A stretch of DNA of 64,000 nt from Micromonospora aurantiaca ATCC 27029 (GTDB lineage Bacteria > Actinomycetota > Actinomycetes > Mycobacteriales > Micromonosporaceae), in NCBI RefSeq assembly GCF_000145235.1, contig NC_014391.1, positions 3,232,001-3,296,000 on the forward strand, given 5' to 3'. A program made the position numbers and the translations under genes. Under the pieces are notes generated by a model, which was not told where the DNA came from, did no database searches, and saw only the letters and a list, made by a program, of their open reading frames with translations. Shown piece by piece: positions 18,716-30,448 of the stretch (positions within the stretch are counted from its first letter, which is position 1; every line of letters starts with the position of its first letter).

Positions 18716-18732
18716 GCGCACCGGGGTGCGGG

Positions 18733-18789
18733 GGCGTTAATAAGGGGCCCTTCCTCTACCTGAGGCGTTAATAGGGGGCCCTTCCTTAC
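18733..18789. repeat. Inverted repeat unit pair, AGGAAGGGGCC family (right)
   Basis: Two tandem copies of GCGTTAATA(A/G)GGGGCCCTTCCT, separated by CTACCTGAG. They are the reverse complement of the block at 18611-18664. The block runs into the end of the glucan synthase gene and supplies its TAA stop codon (18788-18786 on the minus strand). Confidence 0.85.
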
Positions 18790-20183
18790 CTCAAGCCGGC
18801 GGCGGTGAGGAGGTTGCCCTCGGGGACTCGCGGGCTCGTGTGGCCGTGTGCCATGCGGTGCTGGGCGCGGGCCGCGGTGAACGCCGGGTCGCCGGCGATG
18901 GCGGCGGCGTACGCGGCAGCCGTGCGGGACGCGATGGCCGCCCAGCCGTACTGCTCGTGCACCATGGTGCGGGCCCGCCGGGCGAGCGCACGCGCCCGGT
19001 CCCGGTCGGACAGCAGCGTGTGCACCGCCTCGGCGAGGCCGTCCGGGTCGTGCGGGGCGAACGTCATCCCGGTGACGCCCGGCTCCACGATCTCGGCCAG
19101 CCCACCGGTACGGGCGACTGCCAGCGGCGCGCCCGCGGCGGCCCCCTCCAGCGCCACCATGCCGAACGGCTCGTAGATGCTCGGCACCGCGAAGCAGTCC
19201 GAGGCGGCCATGACGGCGGGCAGGTCGGTGCCGCCGAGGAACCCGGGCATGCTCACAGTGGCGCCCAGCCCGAGGCGGTGCACCTCGGCCTCCAGTTCCG
19301 CCTTGTACGGCCCGTCGCCGACGATCACCGCGCGCAGGCCCGGGTGCCGGTCGCGCAGCCGGGGCAGCCCGGCCAGCAGGTGCTGCACGCCCTTCTCGTA
19401 CACGAGGCGCCCGGCGAACGTGACCAGCGGGCCGTCGGCGGCGAACCGGGCCCGGGCGGCGGCGACCGCCGACGCGGGCACCCGCCAGCGGTGCGGCTCG
19501 ACGCCGTTGGGGACCACGTCGACGCGGGCGGCGTCCACGCCGAACAGCGCGCCCACCTCGTCGCGCATGTAACCGGAGCAGACGATCACGCGCCCGGACT
19601 CGCCGGCGAGCCAGTGCTCGACGCCGTGGATGGTGCGGTTCATCTCCTCCGGCAGCCAGCCCTGGTGGCGGCCCGCCTCGGTGGCGTGGATGGTGCTGAC
19701 CAGCGGCACGTCCAGGTGCTCGCGCAGCGTCATCGCGGTGTGCGCGACGAGCCAGTCGTGGGCGTGGATGACGTCGTAGGTGCCGGAGGAGGCGGCGCGC
19801 AGCGCGGCCCGGGTGGGGGTGTGGTTGAACGCCATGGTCCAGGCCAGCAGCGAGCCGGTGGCGAGGGGGAAGGTGACCGGGTCCTCGGCGGCGCGGACGA
19901 TGCGGACGCCGTCGGCGTACTCCTCCAGGGGAGCGCCCTCGGCGTGGCGGGTGACGACCGTGACCTCGTGCCCGGCGGCGGCAAGCGCCACTGACAGCGC
20001 GTGGACGTGGCGGCCGAGCCCGCCGACGAGCACCGGCGGGTACTCCCACGACAGCATCAGGATGCGCCGGGTCCGGGGCGCGGACCCGGCCGGCGACGGG
20101 GGCGCCGGGCGGGAGGTGAGGGTGGGCCGGTGGAGCCGGTCCGTCGCGGTGGCGGGCTGAGCGCCGACCCGCAGAGTGGTCAC
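18786..20183 (-). CDS. GT4 alpha-glucan synthase, Rv3032-like
   Basis: 465 residues from GTG 20183, chosen because CGGAG lies six bases upstream; an in-frame start at 20213 lacks one. GT-B fold: N-terminal RILMLSWEYPPVLVGGLGRHVHALS, HAHDWLVAHTA, STIHATEAGRHQGWLP, and C-terminal GRLVYEKGVQ and SIYEPFGMVALEGAAAG with the donor-binding Glu pair. The overall pattern matches mycobacterial Rv3032 (alpha-1,4-glucan chain synthesis linked to methylglucose lipopolysaccharide and glycogen) more than maltose-1-phosphate synthase GlgM. It is divergent from glgX-treY-treZ, fitting a storage-glucan locus. Confidence 0.88.
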   Translation of the reverse strand: MTTLRVGAQPATATDRLHRPTLTSRPAPPSPAGSAPRTRRILMLSWEYPPVLVGGLGRHVHALSVALAAAGHEVTVVTRHAEGAPLEEYADGVRIVRAAEDPVTFPLATGSLLAWTMAFNHTPTRAALRAASSGTYDVIHAHDWLVAHTAMTLREHLDVPLVSTIHATEAGRHQGWLPEEMNRTIHGVEHWLAGESGRVIVCSGYMRDEVGALFGVDAARVDVVPNGVEPHRWRVPASAVAAARARFAADGPLVTFAGRLVYEKGVQHLLAGLPRLRDRHPGLRAVIVGDGPYKAELEAEVHRLGLGATVSMPGFLGGTDLPAVMAASDCFAVPSIYEPFGMVALEGAAAGAPLAVARTGGLAEIVEPGVTGMTFAPHDPDGLAEAVHTLLSDRDRARALARRARTMVHEQYGWAAIASRTAAAYAAAIAGDPAFTAARAQHRMAHGHTSPRVPEGNLLTAAGLR

Positions 20184-20501
20184 GTGGATCTCCGTCCATG
20201 CATGGTGAGGCACGCCGGCTTCGGTGGCGGCGTCGAGCGGTGGTGAGGTGTGGCCCGAACGGCCGGGCGGGCCCGCGCGCGCGTGGGCCCGGATCCAGGA
20301 AAGTCCATCCGCCGCCGGTCCGCATCTCGAAAAGGGCGATCGTGACGGATGACACCCGAACGTCTATCCGTTCGCACGAGGGCGGATTCGGTTACGGTCC
20401 GAACGGGTGGATTGACGGCGGGTACGACTGGGCATCACCGGCGTGCGCATCGGCGGTTCCCCCTGTCCGGTGCGCTCACGATCATGGGCCGAAGGAGCGA
20501 C
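20184..20501. other. Divergent promoter region between the glucan synthase and glgX
   Basis: 318 bases without a gene. It contains a G+C hairpin (GGGCCC repeats at about 20268-20288) and a TTGACG at 20412-20417 that could be a -35 element for glgX, but no convincing -10 follows. No sigma-B-type element was found here. Confidence 0.4.
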
Positions 20502-22622
<2,121 letters not shown>

Positions 22623-22625
22623 CCG

Positions 22626-24926
22626 ATGCCCGACACCCCTCGCTCGACGTACCGGGTCCAGGTGCGTCCCGGCTTCGACCTGGACGCCACGGCCGAGCTG
22701 GCGGGCTACCTCGCCGCGCTCGGCGTCACCCACCTCTACACCGCGCCCCTGCTCACCGCCACCCCCGGCTCCACGCACGGCTACGACGTGGTGGACCACC
22801 GCGCGGTCAACCCGCAGCTCGGCGGCGAGGCCGCCCGGGCGCGGCTGGTCCGGGCGCTGCGCGCGGCCGGGCTGGGCCTGGTCGTGGACATCGTGCCCAA
22901 CCACGCCGGGGTGGCCCGGCCCGAGGCCAACCCGGCCTGGTGGGACGTGCTGCGGCGGGGACGCGAATCGGTGTACGCGCGCTGGTTCGACATCGACTGG
23001 GACCGCGGACGGCTGTTGCTGCCGGTGCTCGCCGACACCGCCGACGCGCTCGACGACCTGAAGCTCGTCGACGGAGAGCTGCGCTACCACGAGCACCGCT
23101 TCCCGGTCGCCGACGGCACGGGCGACGGCACGCCCCGGCAGGTGCACGACCGGCAGCACTACGAGCTGGTGAACTGGCGGCGCGGCGACGCCGAGCTGAC
23201 GTACCGCCGGTTCTTCGCCGTGTCCGACCTGGCCGGCCTGCGGGTGGAGGACCCGGAGGTCTTCGACGCCACCCACGCGGAGATCCTGCGCTGGGTCGCC
23301 GCCGGGGACGTCGACGGCATCCGGGTCGACCACCCGGACGGGCTGCGCGACCCGGCCGGCTACCTGGCCCGGTTGCGCGCCGCCGCGCCGGAGAGCTGGC
23401 TGGTGGTGGAGAAGATCCTGGAGTACGGCGAGGACCTGCCGGACTGGCCGGTCGACGGCACCACCGGCTACGACGCGCTGGCCGCCGTGTCCGGGCTGTT
23501 CGTCGACCCGGACGCCGAACCGGAGTTCACCACTCTGGACGGCCGGCTGACCGGGCGGCACACGTCCTGGGCCGACCTGACGCACGCCACCAAGCTGGAG
23601 GCCGCCACCCGGCTGCTCGCCGCCGAGCTGACCCGGCTGGCCGCGCTCGTGCCGGAGCTGCCCGGCGAGCAGGTCCGCGCCGCCCTGGCCGAGCTGGCGG
23701 CCTGCTTCCCGGTCTACCGCGGCTACCCGCCCGAGGGCGCCCGGCACCTGGCCGCCGCCCGCAGCGAAGCAGGCCGCCGCCGTCCCGACCTGATCGGCGT
23801 GTTGGACGCGGTCACCGCCCGGCTGCGCGACCCCGGCCACGAGCTGGCCGCCCGGTTCCCGCAGTTCACCGGCGCGGTCATGGCCAAGGGCGTGGAGGAC
23901 ACCGCGTACTACAGGTGGAGCCGGTTCGTCGCCCTCAACGAGGTCGGCGGCAGCCCGGCCCACTTCGGCGTACCAGCGGCCGAGCTGCACCGGTTCGCCG
24001 CCACCCGGCAGGTCCGCTGGCCGGCGAGCATGACCGCGCTCTCCACCCACGACACCAAGCGCGGCGAGGACGTCCGCGCCCGGCTCGCGGTGCTGTCCGA
24101 GATGCCCGGCCGCTGGGCCGAGCGGGTCGCCGACTGGATGTCCCGCGCGCCGCTGGCCGACCCCGCGCTGGCCCACCTGCTCTGGCAGACCGCCGTCGGG
24201 GCGTGGCCGATCGAGCGGGAGCGACTGCACGGGTACGCCGAGAAGGCCGCCCGGGAGGCGTCGGTCACCACCAGCTGGGCCGACCCGGACCCGTCCTTCG
24301 AGCACGAGATGCACGCCCTGGTCGACCGGATGTACGACGACCCGGAACTGCACGCCCAGATCACCGCGTTCGCCGCCGAGATCACCCCGCCCGGCTGGTC
24401 CAACGCGCTCGGGCAGAAGCTGGTGCAGCTCGCCATGCCCGGTGTGCCCGACGTCTACCAGGGCACCGAGCTGTGGGAGAACTCGCTCGTCGACCCGGAC
24501 AACAGGCGGCCCGTCGACTTCGCCGTACGCCGGGACATGCTGGCCCGGCTCGACGCCGGATGGCGGCCCGCGGTGGCCGACGACGGCGCGGCCAAGCTGC
24601 TCGTGGTGTCCCGGACGCTGCGGTTGCGCCGCGACCGCCCGGACCTGTTCGGCGGCTACCGGCCGGTGCCGGCGCGCGGCCCGGCCGCCGCGCACGCGGT
24701 GGCCTTCGATAGGGGCGGCGCGGTGGCGGTGGCGACCCGGCTGCCGCTGCGGCTGGCCCGCTCCGGCGGCTGGCGGGACACGACGGTGTCACTTCCCGTT
24801 CATCAGTGCACCGACTTGTTCACCGGGCGGGTCTACAGTGGTTCTGAGCTGCTCCTGGATGATCTGCTGAGCACCTATCCCGTCGCCCTCCTCGCACCCA
24901 CCGACTCTGTGGAGGCCGCCGCATGA
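22626..24926 (+). CDS. treY: Maltooligosyltrehalose synthase TreY
   Basis: 766 residues. Converts the reducing-end alpha-1,4 bond of maltooligosaccharides into the alpha,alpha-1,1 bond of trehalose. Signatures: STYRVQVRPGFDLDATAELAGYLAALGVTHLY split over the first helix, STHGYDVVDHRAVNPQLGG, DIVPNHAG, GIRVDHPDGLRDP with the nucleophile Asp, VVEKILEYGE (acid Glu) and TALSTHDTKRGEDVRARL. Three bases separate it from glgX, and its TGA overlaps the treZ ATG, so glgX-treY-treZ are one operon making trehalose from glucan. Confidence 0.96.
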   Translation: MPDTPRSTYRVQVRPGFDLDATAELAGYLAALGVTHLYTAPLLTATPGSTHGYDVVDHRAVNPQLGGEAARARLVRALRAAGLGLVVDIVPNHAGVARPEANPAWWDVLRRGRESVYARWFDIDWDRGRLLLPVLADTADALDDLKLVDGELRYHEHRFPVADGTGDGTPRQVHDRQHYELVNWRRGDAELTYRRFFAVSDLAGLRVEDPEVFDATHAEILRWVAAGDVDGIRVDHPDGLRDPAGYLARLRAAAPESWLVVEKILEYGEDLPDWPVDGTTGYDALAAVSGLFVDPDAEPEFTTLDGRLTGRHTSWADLTHATKLEAATRLLAAELTRLAALVPELPGEQVRAALAELAACFPVYRGYPPEGARHLAAARSEAGRRRPDLIGVLDAVTARLRDPGHELAARFPQFTGAVMAKGVEDTAYYRWSRFVALNEVGGSPAHFGVPAAELHRFAATRQVRWPASMTALSTHDTKRGEDVRARLAVLSEMPGRWAERVADWMSRAPLADPALAHLLWQTAVGAWPIERERLHGYAEKAAREASVTTSWADPDPSFEHEMHALVDRMYDDPELHAQITAFAAEITPPGWSNALGQKLVQLAMPGVPDVYQGTELWENSLVDPDNRRPVDFAVRRDMLARLDAGWRPAVADDGAAKLLVVSRTLRLRRDRPDLFGGYRPVPARGPAAAHAVAFDRGGAVAVATRLPLRLARSGGWRDTTVSLPVHQCTDLFTGRVYSGSELLLDDLLSTYPVALLAPTDSVEAAA

Positions 24927-26656
24927 CCGAGTTCACGGTGTGGGCGCCCGAGGCCGCCCGGGTGCGGCTGCGCCTGCCCGGCGCCGCCGACCACGCGATG
25001 CGTCAGGGGCCGGACGGCTGGTGGCGGGTCGAGGTGCCCGACGCCGGGCCGGGCACCGACTACGCGTTCCTGCTCGACGACGACGAGCAGGCCCTGCCGG
25101 ACCCGCGCTCGGCCTGGCAGCCGGCCGGGGTGCACGGGCCCAGCCGGCTCTACGACCACGCCGCGTTCGGCTGGACCGACGCCGCCTGGACCGGCCGGCA
25201 ACTACCCGGCAGCGTGCTGTACGAGCTGCACATCGGCACGTTCACCCCGGAGGGCACGTTCGACGCTGCGATCGCGAAGCTCGACCACCTGGTCGACCTC
25301 GGCGTCGACATGGTCGAACTGCTGCCCGTCAACGCGTTCAACGGCGAGTACAACTGGGGCTACGACGGCGTCTGCTGGTATGCCCCGCACGAGCCGTACG
25401 GCGGCCCGGACGGCCTGAAACGGTTCGTCGACGCCGCCCACGCCAAGGGCCTGGGGGTGATCCTCGACGTCGTCTACAACCATTTCGGGCCCTCCGGGGC
25501 CTACGCGCCGCGGTTCGCGCCGTACCTCAGCGAGCAGAGCAACACCTGGGGCCGCACCGTCAACCTGGACGGCCCGCACTCCGACGGGGTGCGCCGCTAC
25601 ATCGCCGACAGCGTGCTGACCTGGCTGCGCGACTACCACGTCGACGGGCTGCGGCTGGACGCCGTGCACGCCATGCCGGACGGCCGGGCCGTGCACTGGC
25701 TGGAGGAGGTCGCCGCCGAGGTCGAGGCGCTGTCGACGCACCTCGGACGGCCGCTGTCGCTGATCGCCGAGAGCGACCTCAACGACCCGCGCCTGATCAC
25801 GCCCCGCGAGGCGGGCGGGTACGGCCTGCACGCCCAGTGGAACGACGACGCCCACCACGCGCTGCACACGCTGCTCACCGGCGAGCGGCAGGGCTACTAC
25901 GGCGACTTCGGCTCCCTGGAGTGCCTCACCGACGTGCTGACCGGCGGCTTCTTCCACGCCGGCACCTGGTCCAGCTTCCGGGGCCGCAGCCACGGCCGCC
26001 CGGTCGACAGGCAGCGCACGCCCGGCCACCGCTTCGTGGCGTACCTGCAGAACCACGACCAGATCGGCAACCGGGCCACCGGCGACCGGATCTCCGCCAC
26101 GCTGTCGCCCGGCCTGCTGCGCGTCGGCGCGACGCTGCTGATGACGGCGCCGTTCACGCCGATGCTGTTCATGGGGGAGGAGTGGGCGGCCTCCACGCCG
26201 TGGCAGTTCTTCACCAGCCACCCCGAGCCGGAACTCGCGGCGGCGGTCGCGACCGGCCGCCGACGCGAGTTCGCCGACCACGGCTGGGCCACCGACGACG
26301 TACCCGACCCGCAGGACCCGCAGACGTTCCTGCGGTCCCGGCTGGACTGGGCCGAGCTGGACAAGCCGGAGCACCGCGAGACGTACGACCTCTACCGGCG
26401 GCTGATCGCGCTGCGCCGATCCCGGGCCGACCTGTCCGACCCCCGGCTGGACCGGGTCGACGTACGCCACGGCGACCGGTTCCTGGTGATGCGGCGCGGC
26501 GAGACGCTCGTGGTGGCGAACCTGGCGGGCCGGGCACAGCGGATCAACCTGCCCGGTGTGGTACGCCGGGTGCTGCTCGCCACGTCCGAGGGCGTCACCG
26601 TGATGCGCGACGGGATCGAGTTGCCGCCGGAGAGCGCGGCGATCGTGGCGCTCTGA
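24923..26656 (+). CDS. treZ: Maltooligosyltrehalose trehalohydrolase TreZ
   Basis: 577 residues. Releases trehalose from the maltooligosyl-trehalose made by TreY. A short CBM48 domain (FTVWAPEAARVRLRLPG) precedes the GH13 barrel: DVVYNHFGPSG, VDGLRLDAVHAM (nucleophile Asp), SLIAESDLNDPR (acid Glu) and LQNHDQIGNRATGDR, the last typical of TreZ. The ATG at 24923 overlaps the treY stop by four bases (ATGA). It ends four bases from the convergent AfsR-like gene. Confidence 0.96.
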   Translation: MTEFTVWAPEAARVRLRLPGAADHAMRQGPDGWWRVEVPDAGPGTDYAFLLDDDEQALPDPRSAWQPAGVHGPSRLYDHAAFGWTDAAWTGRQLPGSVLYELHIGTFTPEGTFDAAIAKLDHLVDLGVDMVELLPVNAFNGEYNWGYDGVCWYAPHEPYGGPDGLKRFVDAAHAKGLGVILDVVYNHFGPSGAYAPRFAPYLSEQSNTWGRTVNLDGPHSDGVRRYIADSVLTWLRDYHVDGLRLDAVHAMPDGRAVHWLEEVAAEVEALSTHLGRPLSLIAESDLNDPRLITPREAGGYGLHAQWNDDAHHALHTLLTGERQGYYGDFGSLECLTDVLTGGFFHAGTWSSFRGRSHGRPVDRQRTPGHRFVAYLQNHDQIGNRATGDRISATLSPGLLRVGATLLMTAPFTPMLFMGEEWAASTPWQFFTSHPEPELAAAVATGRRREFADHGWATDDVPDPQDPQTFLRSRLDWAELDKPEHRETYDLYRRLIALRRSRADLSDPRLDRVDVRHGDRFLVMRRGETLVVANLAGRAQRINLPGVVRRVLLATSEGVTVMRDGIELPPESAAIVAL

Positions 26657-26660
26657 GCGT

Positions 26661-29477
26661 TCACTGGTGAAGTTTCCGCCGTACCGCCTCGGCGTCGGCG
26701 TGACCGAGTTCGTCGAGCAGCGCGAGTGACCGTTGCCAGGCGTTCCGGGCCGCGTCCGCTCGCCCGGCCGCGGCCCACGTGTCGCCGAGGTGGTCCAGCA
26801 CGATGCCCTCGGCATGCCGGTCACCGATGTCGGTGAACAGGGCGAGGGCCTGCCGGAAGCAGTCGACTGCGTGCTCGTACTCGCCGAGGTGGTGGTGGGC
26901 GAAGCCGATGCTGTCCCACGTGTTCGCCTGCCCGTACGCGCTCCCGGCCTCCTCGGACAGGGCGAGCGCCCGGCGGCAGAAGGTGATCGCGTCGTGGTGC
27001 TCGCCGAGCTGCGAGTGGTACCAGCCGATCGCGTTGAGCGCGACCGCCTGCTTGAGCGGGCCGCCGACCCGTTCGTAGAGGGCGAGGCTCCGCCGCGCGT
27101 GCGGCAGGGCCTCCCGGGGCTGCCGCTGCCGGTCGTGCAGCATGCTGAGGTCGAAGTGGGTGTGCGCCCGCCCCTCGTCGTCGGCCAGGGCGGCGAACAG
27201 GTCGAGCGCGGCGAGCAGGTTGCGCTGCGCCTCGTCGTACCGGCCGAGGTTGGAGCAGGCCCCGGCCAGGAGCCGGTGCGCCTGGGCCTGCGCGGGACGG
27301 TCATCCGACCGCCGGGTCGCCTCGACCGCCCGGCGGGCCACTGTGGCCCAGTCGTGCCAGTGGCCCTGCCTGTCGAAGTAGGTGGCCAGGGTCCACGACA
27401 GCTGCCCGGCAGCGGTGTCGAGGCCGTTGCCGGCGGCGTAGTCGATGATCGCGAGGAGCACCTGGTGTTCGCTGGTGAACCAGGCCAGCGCGGCCGCCAG
27501 GTCGTCGAGCCGTTCGGCGGTCACCCCCGGCGCGGCGGGGGCCAGGGTCAGCGGGTCGCGCTGCGGGGACAGCAGCAGTGCGGCCGCGTGCGCCGTGTGC
27601 AGGTGGTGGTCGACCAGCCGGCACAGCGCGGGCCGGGTACCGGCCGGGTCGCCGGTCGCCCGCTCGACCGCGAAACTACGGACCAGGTCGTGCATGCGGT
27701 ACCGGCCCGCGACGTGCTCCTGCACAAGATGCGCGTCGACCAGCTCGCGCAGCAGCGGGCGCAGCTCGTCCGGCGTACGGGCGGTCAGGCCGGCCGCCGC
27801 GGCCCGGCTGATGTCCGGGCCCGGGGCGAGTCCGAGCAGCGTGAACACCTCCGCCGCGGCCGGTGTGAGCGCCGCGAGCGAGCGGGACAGCACCACGCGC
27901 AGGTTCGTCGTCGCCTCGTCGCCGGCCAGCGCGTCCAGCGGGTGGACAGCCGTGGTCAGCTCCGCCGCGACCGACGACAGGGGGAGTTCGGGGTGAAGCG
28001 CGGCACGGGCCGCCACGATCCCGAGCGCCAGCGGCAGACCTCCGCAGAAGCGCAGGATGTCCGCGACGGCGTCCGGGTGTCCCGCCACCCGTGCGGCACC
28101 CACCTGCCGGACGATCAGCTCGTGGGCCTCGTCGTCGGGCAGCACGTCCAGTGGCAGCGGATGCGCGCCGTGGGTGGTGACGAGGCCGGCCAGCTGCCGG
28201 CGGCTGGTCACCAGGACCGCACTCGTGGGCGTGCCGGGCAGCAGCGGGATCACCGTGGCGGTGTCTCGGGCGTCGTCGAGAACCACCAGCAGCCGGCGGC
28301 CGGCGACGAGCGTGCGGTACAGCGACGCCCGGGCGTCCGGGTCGGCCGGGACGCGTGCCGGTTCGACGCCGAGCGCTTCGAGGAATCCGCGCACCGCCGC
28401 GGGCCACGCCACCGGGTCCGCAGCCGGGTCGAAGCCGCGCAGGTTGACGTAGAGCTGCCCGTCGGGGAAGCGGCCAGCGTTGGCGTGCGCCCAGCGCAGG
28501 GCCAGCCAGGTCTTTCCGACGCCACCGCCACCACCGATGGACGAGATCACCACCGGCGACCCGCCGCCGTCCGGGCGTCCCGCGTCGCCGAGTTGTTCGT
28601 CGAGGCGCGCGAGCTGGGCGGTCCGGCCGGCGAAGACCCCTGGCGACGCTGGTAGCTGCCGGGGCACGGCACCCGCATCCCGTGCCGTGCCGGTGGCCGT
28701 CGCGCTTGATTCGCCGCCGCCCGGCAGGTCCGGCGGCGCGATCGCCGCGTCGGCGGTGAGGATCTGCTGGTAGAGCTGTGCCAGCGGCGGGCTGGGGTCC
28801 GTACCGACCTCGGCGGCCAGCCGGCGGCGCATCCGGTGGAAGTGCTCGAGGGCGTCGGCCTGCCGCCCGCACCGGTACAACGCGAGCATCGCCTGCGCCG
28901 CCAGGCGCTCGTCCCACGGGTACCGGCCGCTCAGCGCCAGGACGTCGGGGAGAAGGCGGACGTGCCGGCCCCGGCGCAGGGCGATGTCGTTGCGGTCCAG
29001 CGCGGCGGCGAGCCGCTGCCGGTCGAGGGTCTGCCGGTAGGCCACCAGCCACTGTGTGGTCAGCCCGTCGAACGCCTCGCCGCGCCAGAGACCCAGCGCC
29101 CGTTCCAGGCAGCTGATCGCTGTCGCGTCGTCCCCGGCGCGCCGAGCCTGCTCGGTCAGCTCGCGGAAGCGGTGCAGGTCGACGCGGTCCGGGTCGACGG
29201 CGAGCAGATAGCCGGGATGGCGCCGGACGATGCGGACCTCGTCCGCGTCGGCCAGCGCCTGGCGGAGCCGGGACAGGTAGCCGCGCAGGGTGGCGGTGGC
29301 CCCGTCCGGCACCTCGTCGCCCCAGACCCGGCTGATGAGCTGTTCGGTCGCGACGACACGGTTGGGCTCGACCAGCAGGGCGGCGAGGACGCACTGTTGA
29401 CGGGCGTGACCGATCCGGACCGTCCGGCCGTCGACCCGGACGTCCAGGTCGCCGAGTACCCGGAACTCCACCGCCAC
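26661..29477 (-). CDS. AfsR/SARP-family regulator (winged helix-BTAD-NB-ARC-TPR)
   Basis: 938 residues. Order of parts: OmpR-like DNA-binding domain (about 1-90; VEFRVLGDLDVRVDGRTV, LISRVWGDEVPDGA), BTAD helical domain (about 95-240), an NB-ARC/STAND ATPase (P-loop GGGGGVGKTWLALRW, LLVVLDDARD, GGLPLALGIVAAR) and C-terminal TPR repeats (about 690-930). AfsR-like proteins activate secondary-metabolite or developmental genes after ATP-driven oligomerisation. No biosynthetic cluster is visible nearby, so its target may be remote or may be the RTX gene or its own unit. Confidence 0.92.
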   Translation of the reverse strand: MAVEFRVLGDLDVRVDGRTVRIGHARQQCVLAALLVEPNRVVATEQLISRVWGDEVPDGATATLRGYLSRLRQALADADEVRIVRRHPGYLLAVDPDRVDLHRFRELTEQARRAGDDATAISCLERALGLWRGEAFDGLTTQWLVAYRQTLDRQRLAAALDRNDIALRRGRHVRLLPDVLALSGRYPWDERLAAQAMLALYRCGRQADALEHFHRMRRRLAAEVGTDPSPPLAQLYQQILTADAAIAPPDLPGGGESSATATGTARDAGAVPRQLPASPGVFAGRTAQLARLDEQLGDAGRPDGGGSPVVISSIGGGGGVGKTWLALRWAHANAGRFPDGQLYVNLRGFDPAADPVAWPAAVRGFLEALGVEPARVPADPDARASLYRTLVAGRRLLVVLDDARDTATVIPLLPGTPTSAVLVTSRRQLAGLVTTHGAHPLPLDVLPDDEAHELIVRQVGAARVAGHPDAVADILRFCGGLPLALGIVAARAALHPELPLSSVAAELTTAVHPLDALAGDEATTNLRVVLSRSLAALTPAAAEVFTLLGLAPGPDISRAAAAGLTARTPDELRPLLRELVDAHLVQEHVAGRYRMHDLVRSFAVERATGDPAGTRPALCRLVDHHLHTAHAAALLLSPQRDPLTLAPAAPGVTAERLDDLAAALAWFTSEHQVLLAIIDYAAGNGLDTAAGQLSWTLATYFDRQGHWHDWATVARRAVEATRRSDDRPAQAQAHRLLAGACSNLGRYDEAQRNLLAALDLFAALADDEGRAHTHFDLSMLHDRQRQPREALPHARRSLALYERVGGPLKQAVALNAIGWYHSQLGEHHDAITFCRRALALSEEAGSAYGQANTWDSIGFAHHHLGEYEHAVDCFRQALALFTDIGDRHAEGIVLDHLGDTWAAAGRADAARNAWQRSLALLDELGHADAEAVRRKLHQ

Positions 29478-29598
29478 GGACTGTCACGGTAGCCGCGGAC
29501 GGCGATGGTCGGACCGGGCCTGACGACGATCCGACAGGCGGCAGCGCGACGGTCCGCGTTCCCGGTCTCCCGGTGCGCGGACCGCCGTGCCGGCGGGA

Positions 29599-30213
29599 TC
29601 ACGGGCAGTTGATCGGGAGATCCAGGGTGGGCCGGGGATCGTCGATCACCGCGTCCGGTCCGCAGTCACCGTCGTCCCAGCCGGGGCCGCCGACCAGGGT
29701 GTCCACGCCCTGGTCGCCGTAGAGGTGGTCGTCGTTGCTGCCGCCGTCCACGCGGTCGTTGCCGTCCAGGGCGCTGGGCCCGATGAAGCGGTCACCGTGG
29801 ATGGTGTCGGCGCCGCCGTCGCCGTGGAGGTTGTCGTTGCCCAGGTCGCCCCAGATGTCGTCGCCGGTCAGCCCGCCGTAGACGATGTCGTCGCCGCTGT
29901 TGGCCTGGATGTCGTCGTTGCCGTCGAGCCCGCAGATGATGTCGTCGTAGACGCTTCCGACGATGACGTTGCGAGTTGTCGTGCCGATGATGAACTCCGG
30001 GCCGTTGGCGTTGTTGCTGACGTAGAGCGCGCCGGCGAATCTCAGGGTGTATCCGGCCGGCACCGGCGCCCCGGAGTAGGGGCCGCAGTCGGCGGGGACG
30101 ATGTAGGCCGTGGACGCCGGGGCGGCGCCACCGGCAAGGCCCGCGGCGGCCAGGACGAGCGCACCGACCACCGAGGCGGCGGCACGCGAGGTGGAGAGGA
30201 AACGGTGTGACAT
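29599..30213 (-). CDS. Small secreted RTX-type calcium-binding protein
   Basis: 204 residues, ATG at 30213 with AGGGAG upstream. A signal peptide (basic start, hydrophobic AAASVVGALVLAAAGLAGGAAPASTA) is followed by about 100 residues of acidic nonapeptide-like repeats: GLDGNDDIQ, NSGDDIVYG, GDLGNDNLHG, GDGGADTIHG and similar. Such repeats fold as a calcium-bound beta roll. Two Cys near the start and two near the end could form disulfides. No enzyme domain is attached, so it may be a stand-alone surface or matrix protein. Confidence 0.85.
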   Translation of the reverse strand: MSHRFLSTSRAAASVVGALVLAAAGLAGGAAPASTAYIVPADCGPYSGAPVPAGYTLRFAGALYVSNNANGPEFIIGTTTRNVIVGSVYDDIICGLDGNDDIQANSGDDIVYGGLTGDDIWGDLGNDNLHGDGGADTIHGDRFIGPSALDGNDRVDGGSNDDHLYGDQGVDTLVGGPGWDDGDCGPDAVIDDPRPTLDLPINCP

Positions 30214-30307
30214 GACGCTTCTCCCTTGCGGTTTGATGGATGCGAGAAGCGTCACCGGCGAGCGTTCAGCGGACGTGCAGCAAACGTTGAACCCGACTCG
30301 CCCCCGT

Positions 30308-30377
30308 CGATCTTGGAGTTGTGGCGCCTCGAATGTCGCCGATGCCGGGTTGGTGAACCACCACAACTCCAAGATCG
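30308..30377. repeat. Intergenic stem-loop, GTCGATC(T)TG family (copy C)
   Basis: Perfect 17-base arms 30308-30324 and 30361-30377 (CGATCTTGGAGTTGTGG and its complement) around a 36-base loop. Unlike the other copies it lies between divergent genes, upstream of both the RTX gene and the TIGR03083 gene, so a role as simple terminator is unlikely here. Confidence 0.85.
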
Positions 30378-30448
30378 GCGAAGAGGGGAGCGGTGAGTTC
30401 GCCGCGGCGGCGCGGTCCAACCTCCGACGGCCCGACTCTGGAGGTTCC

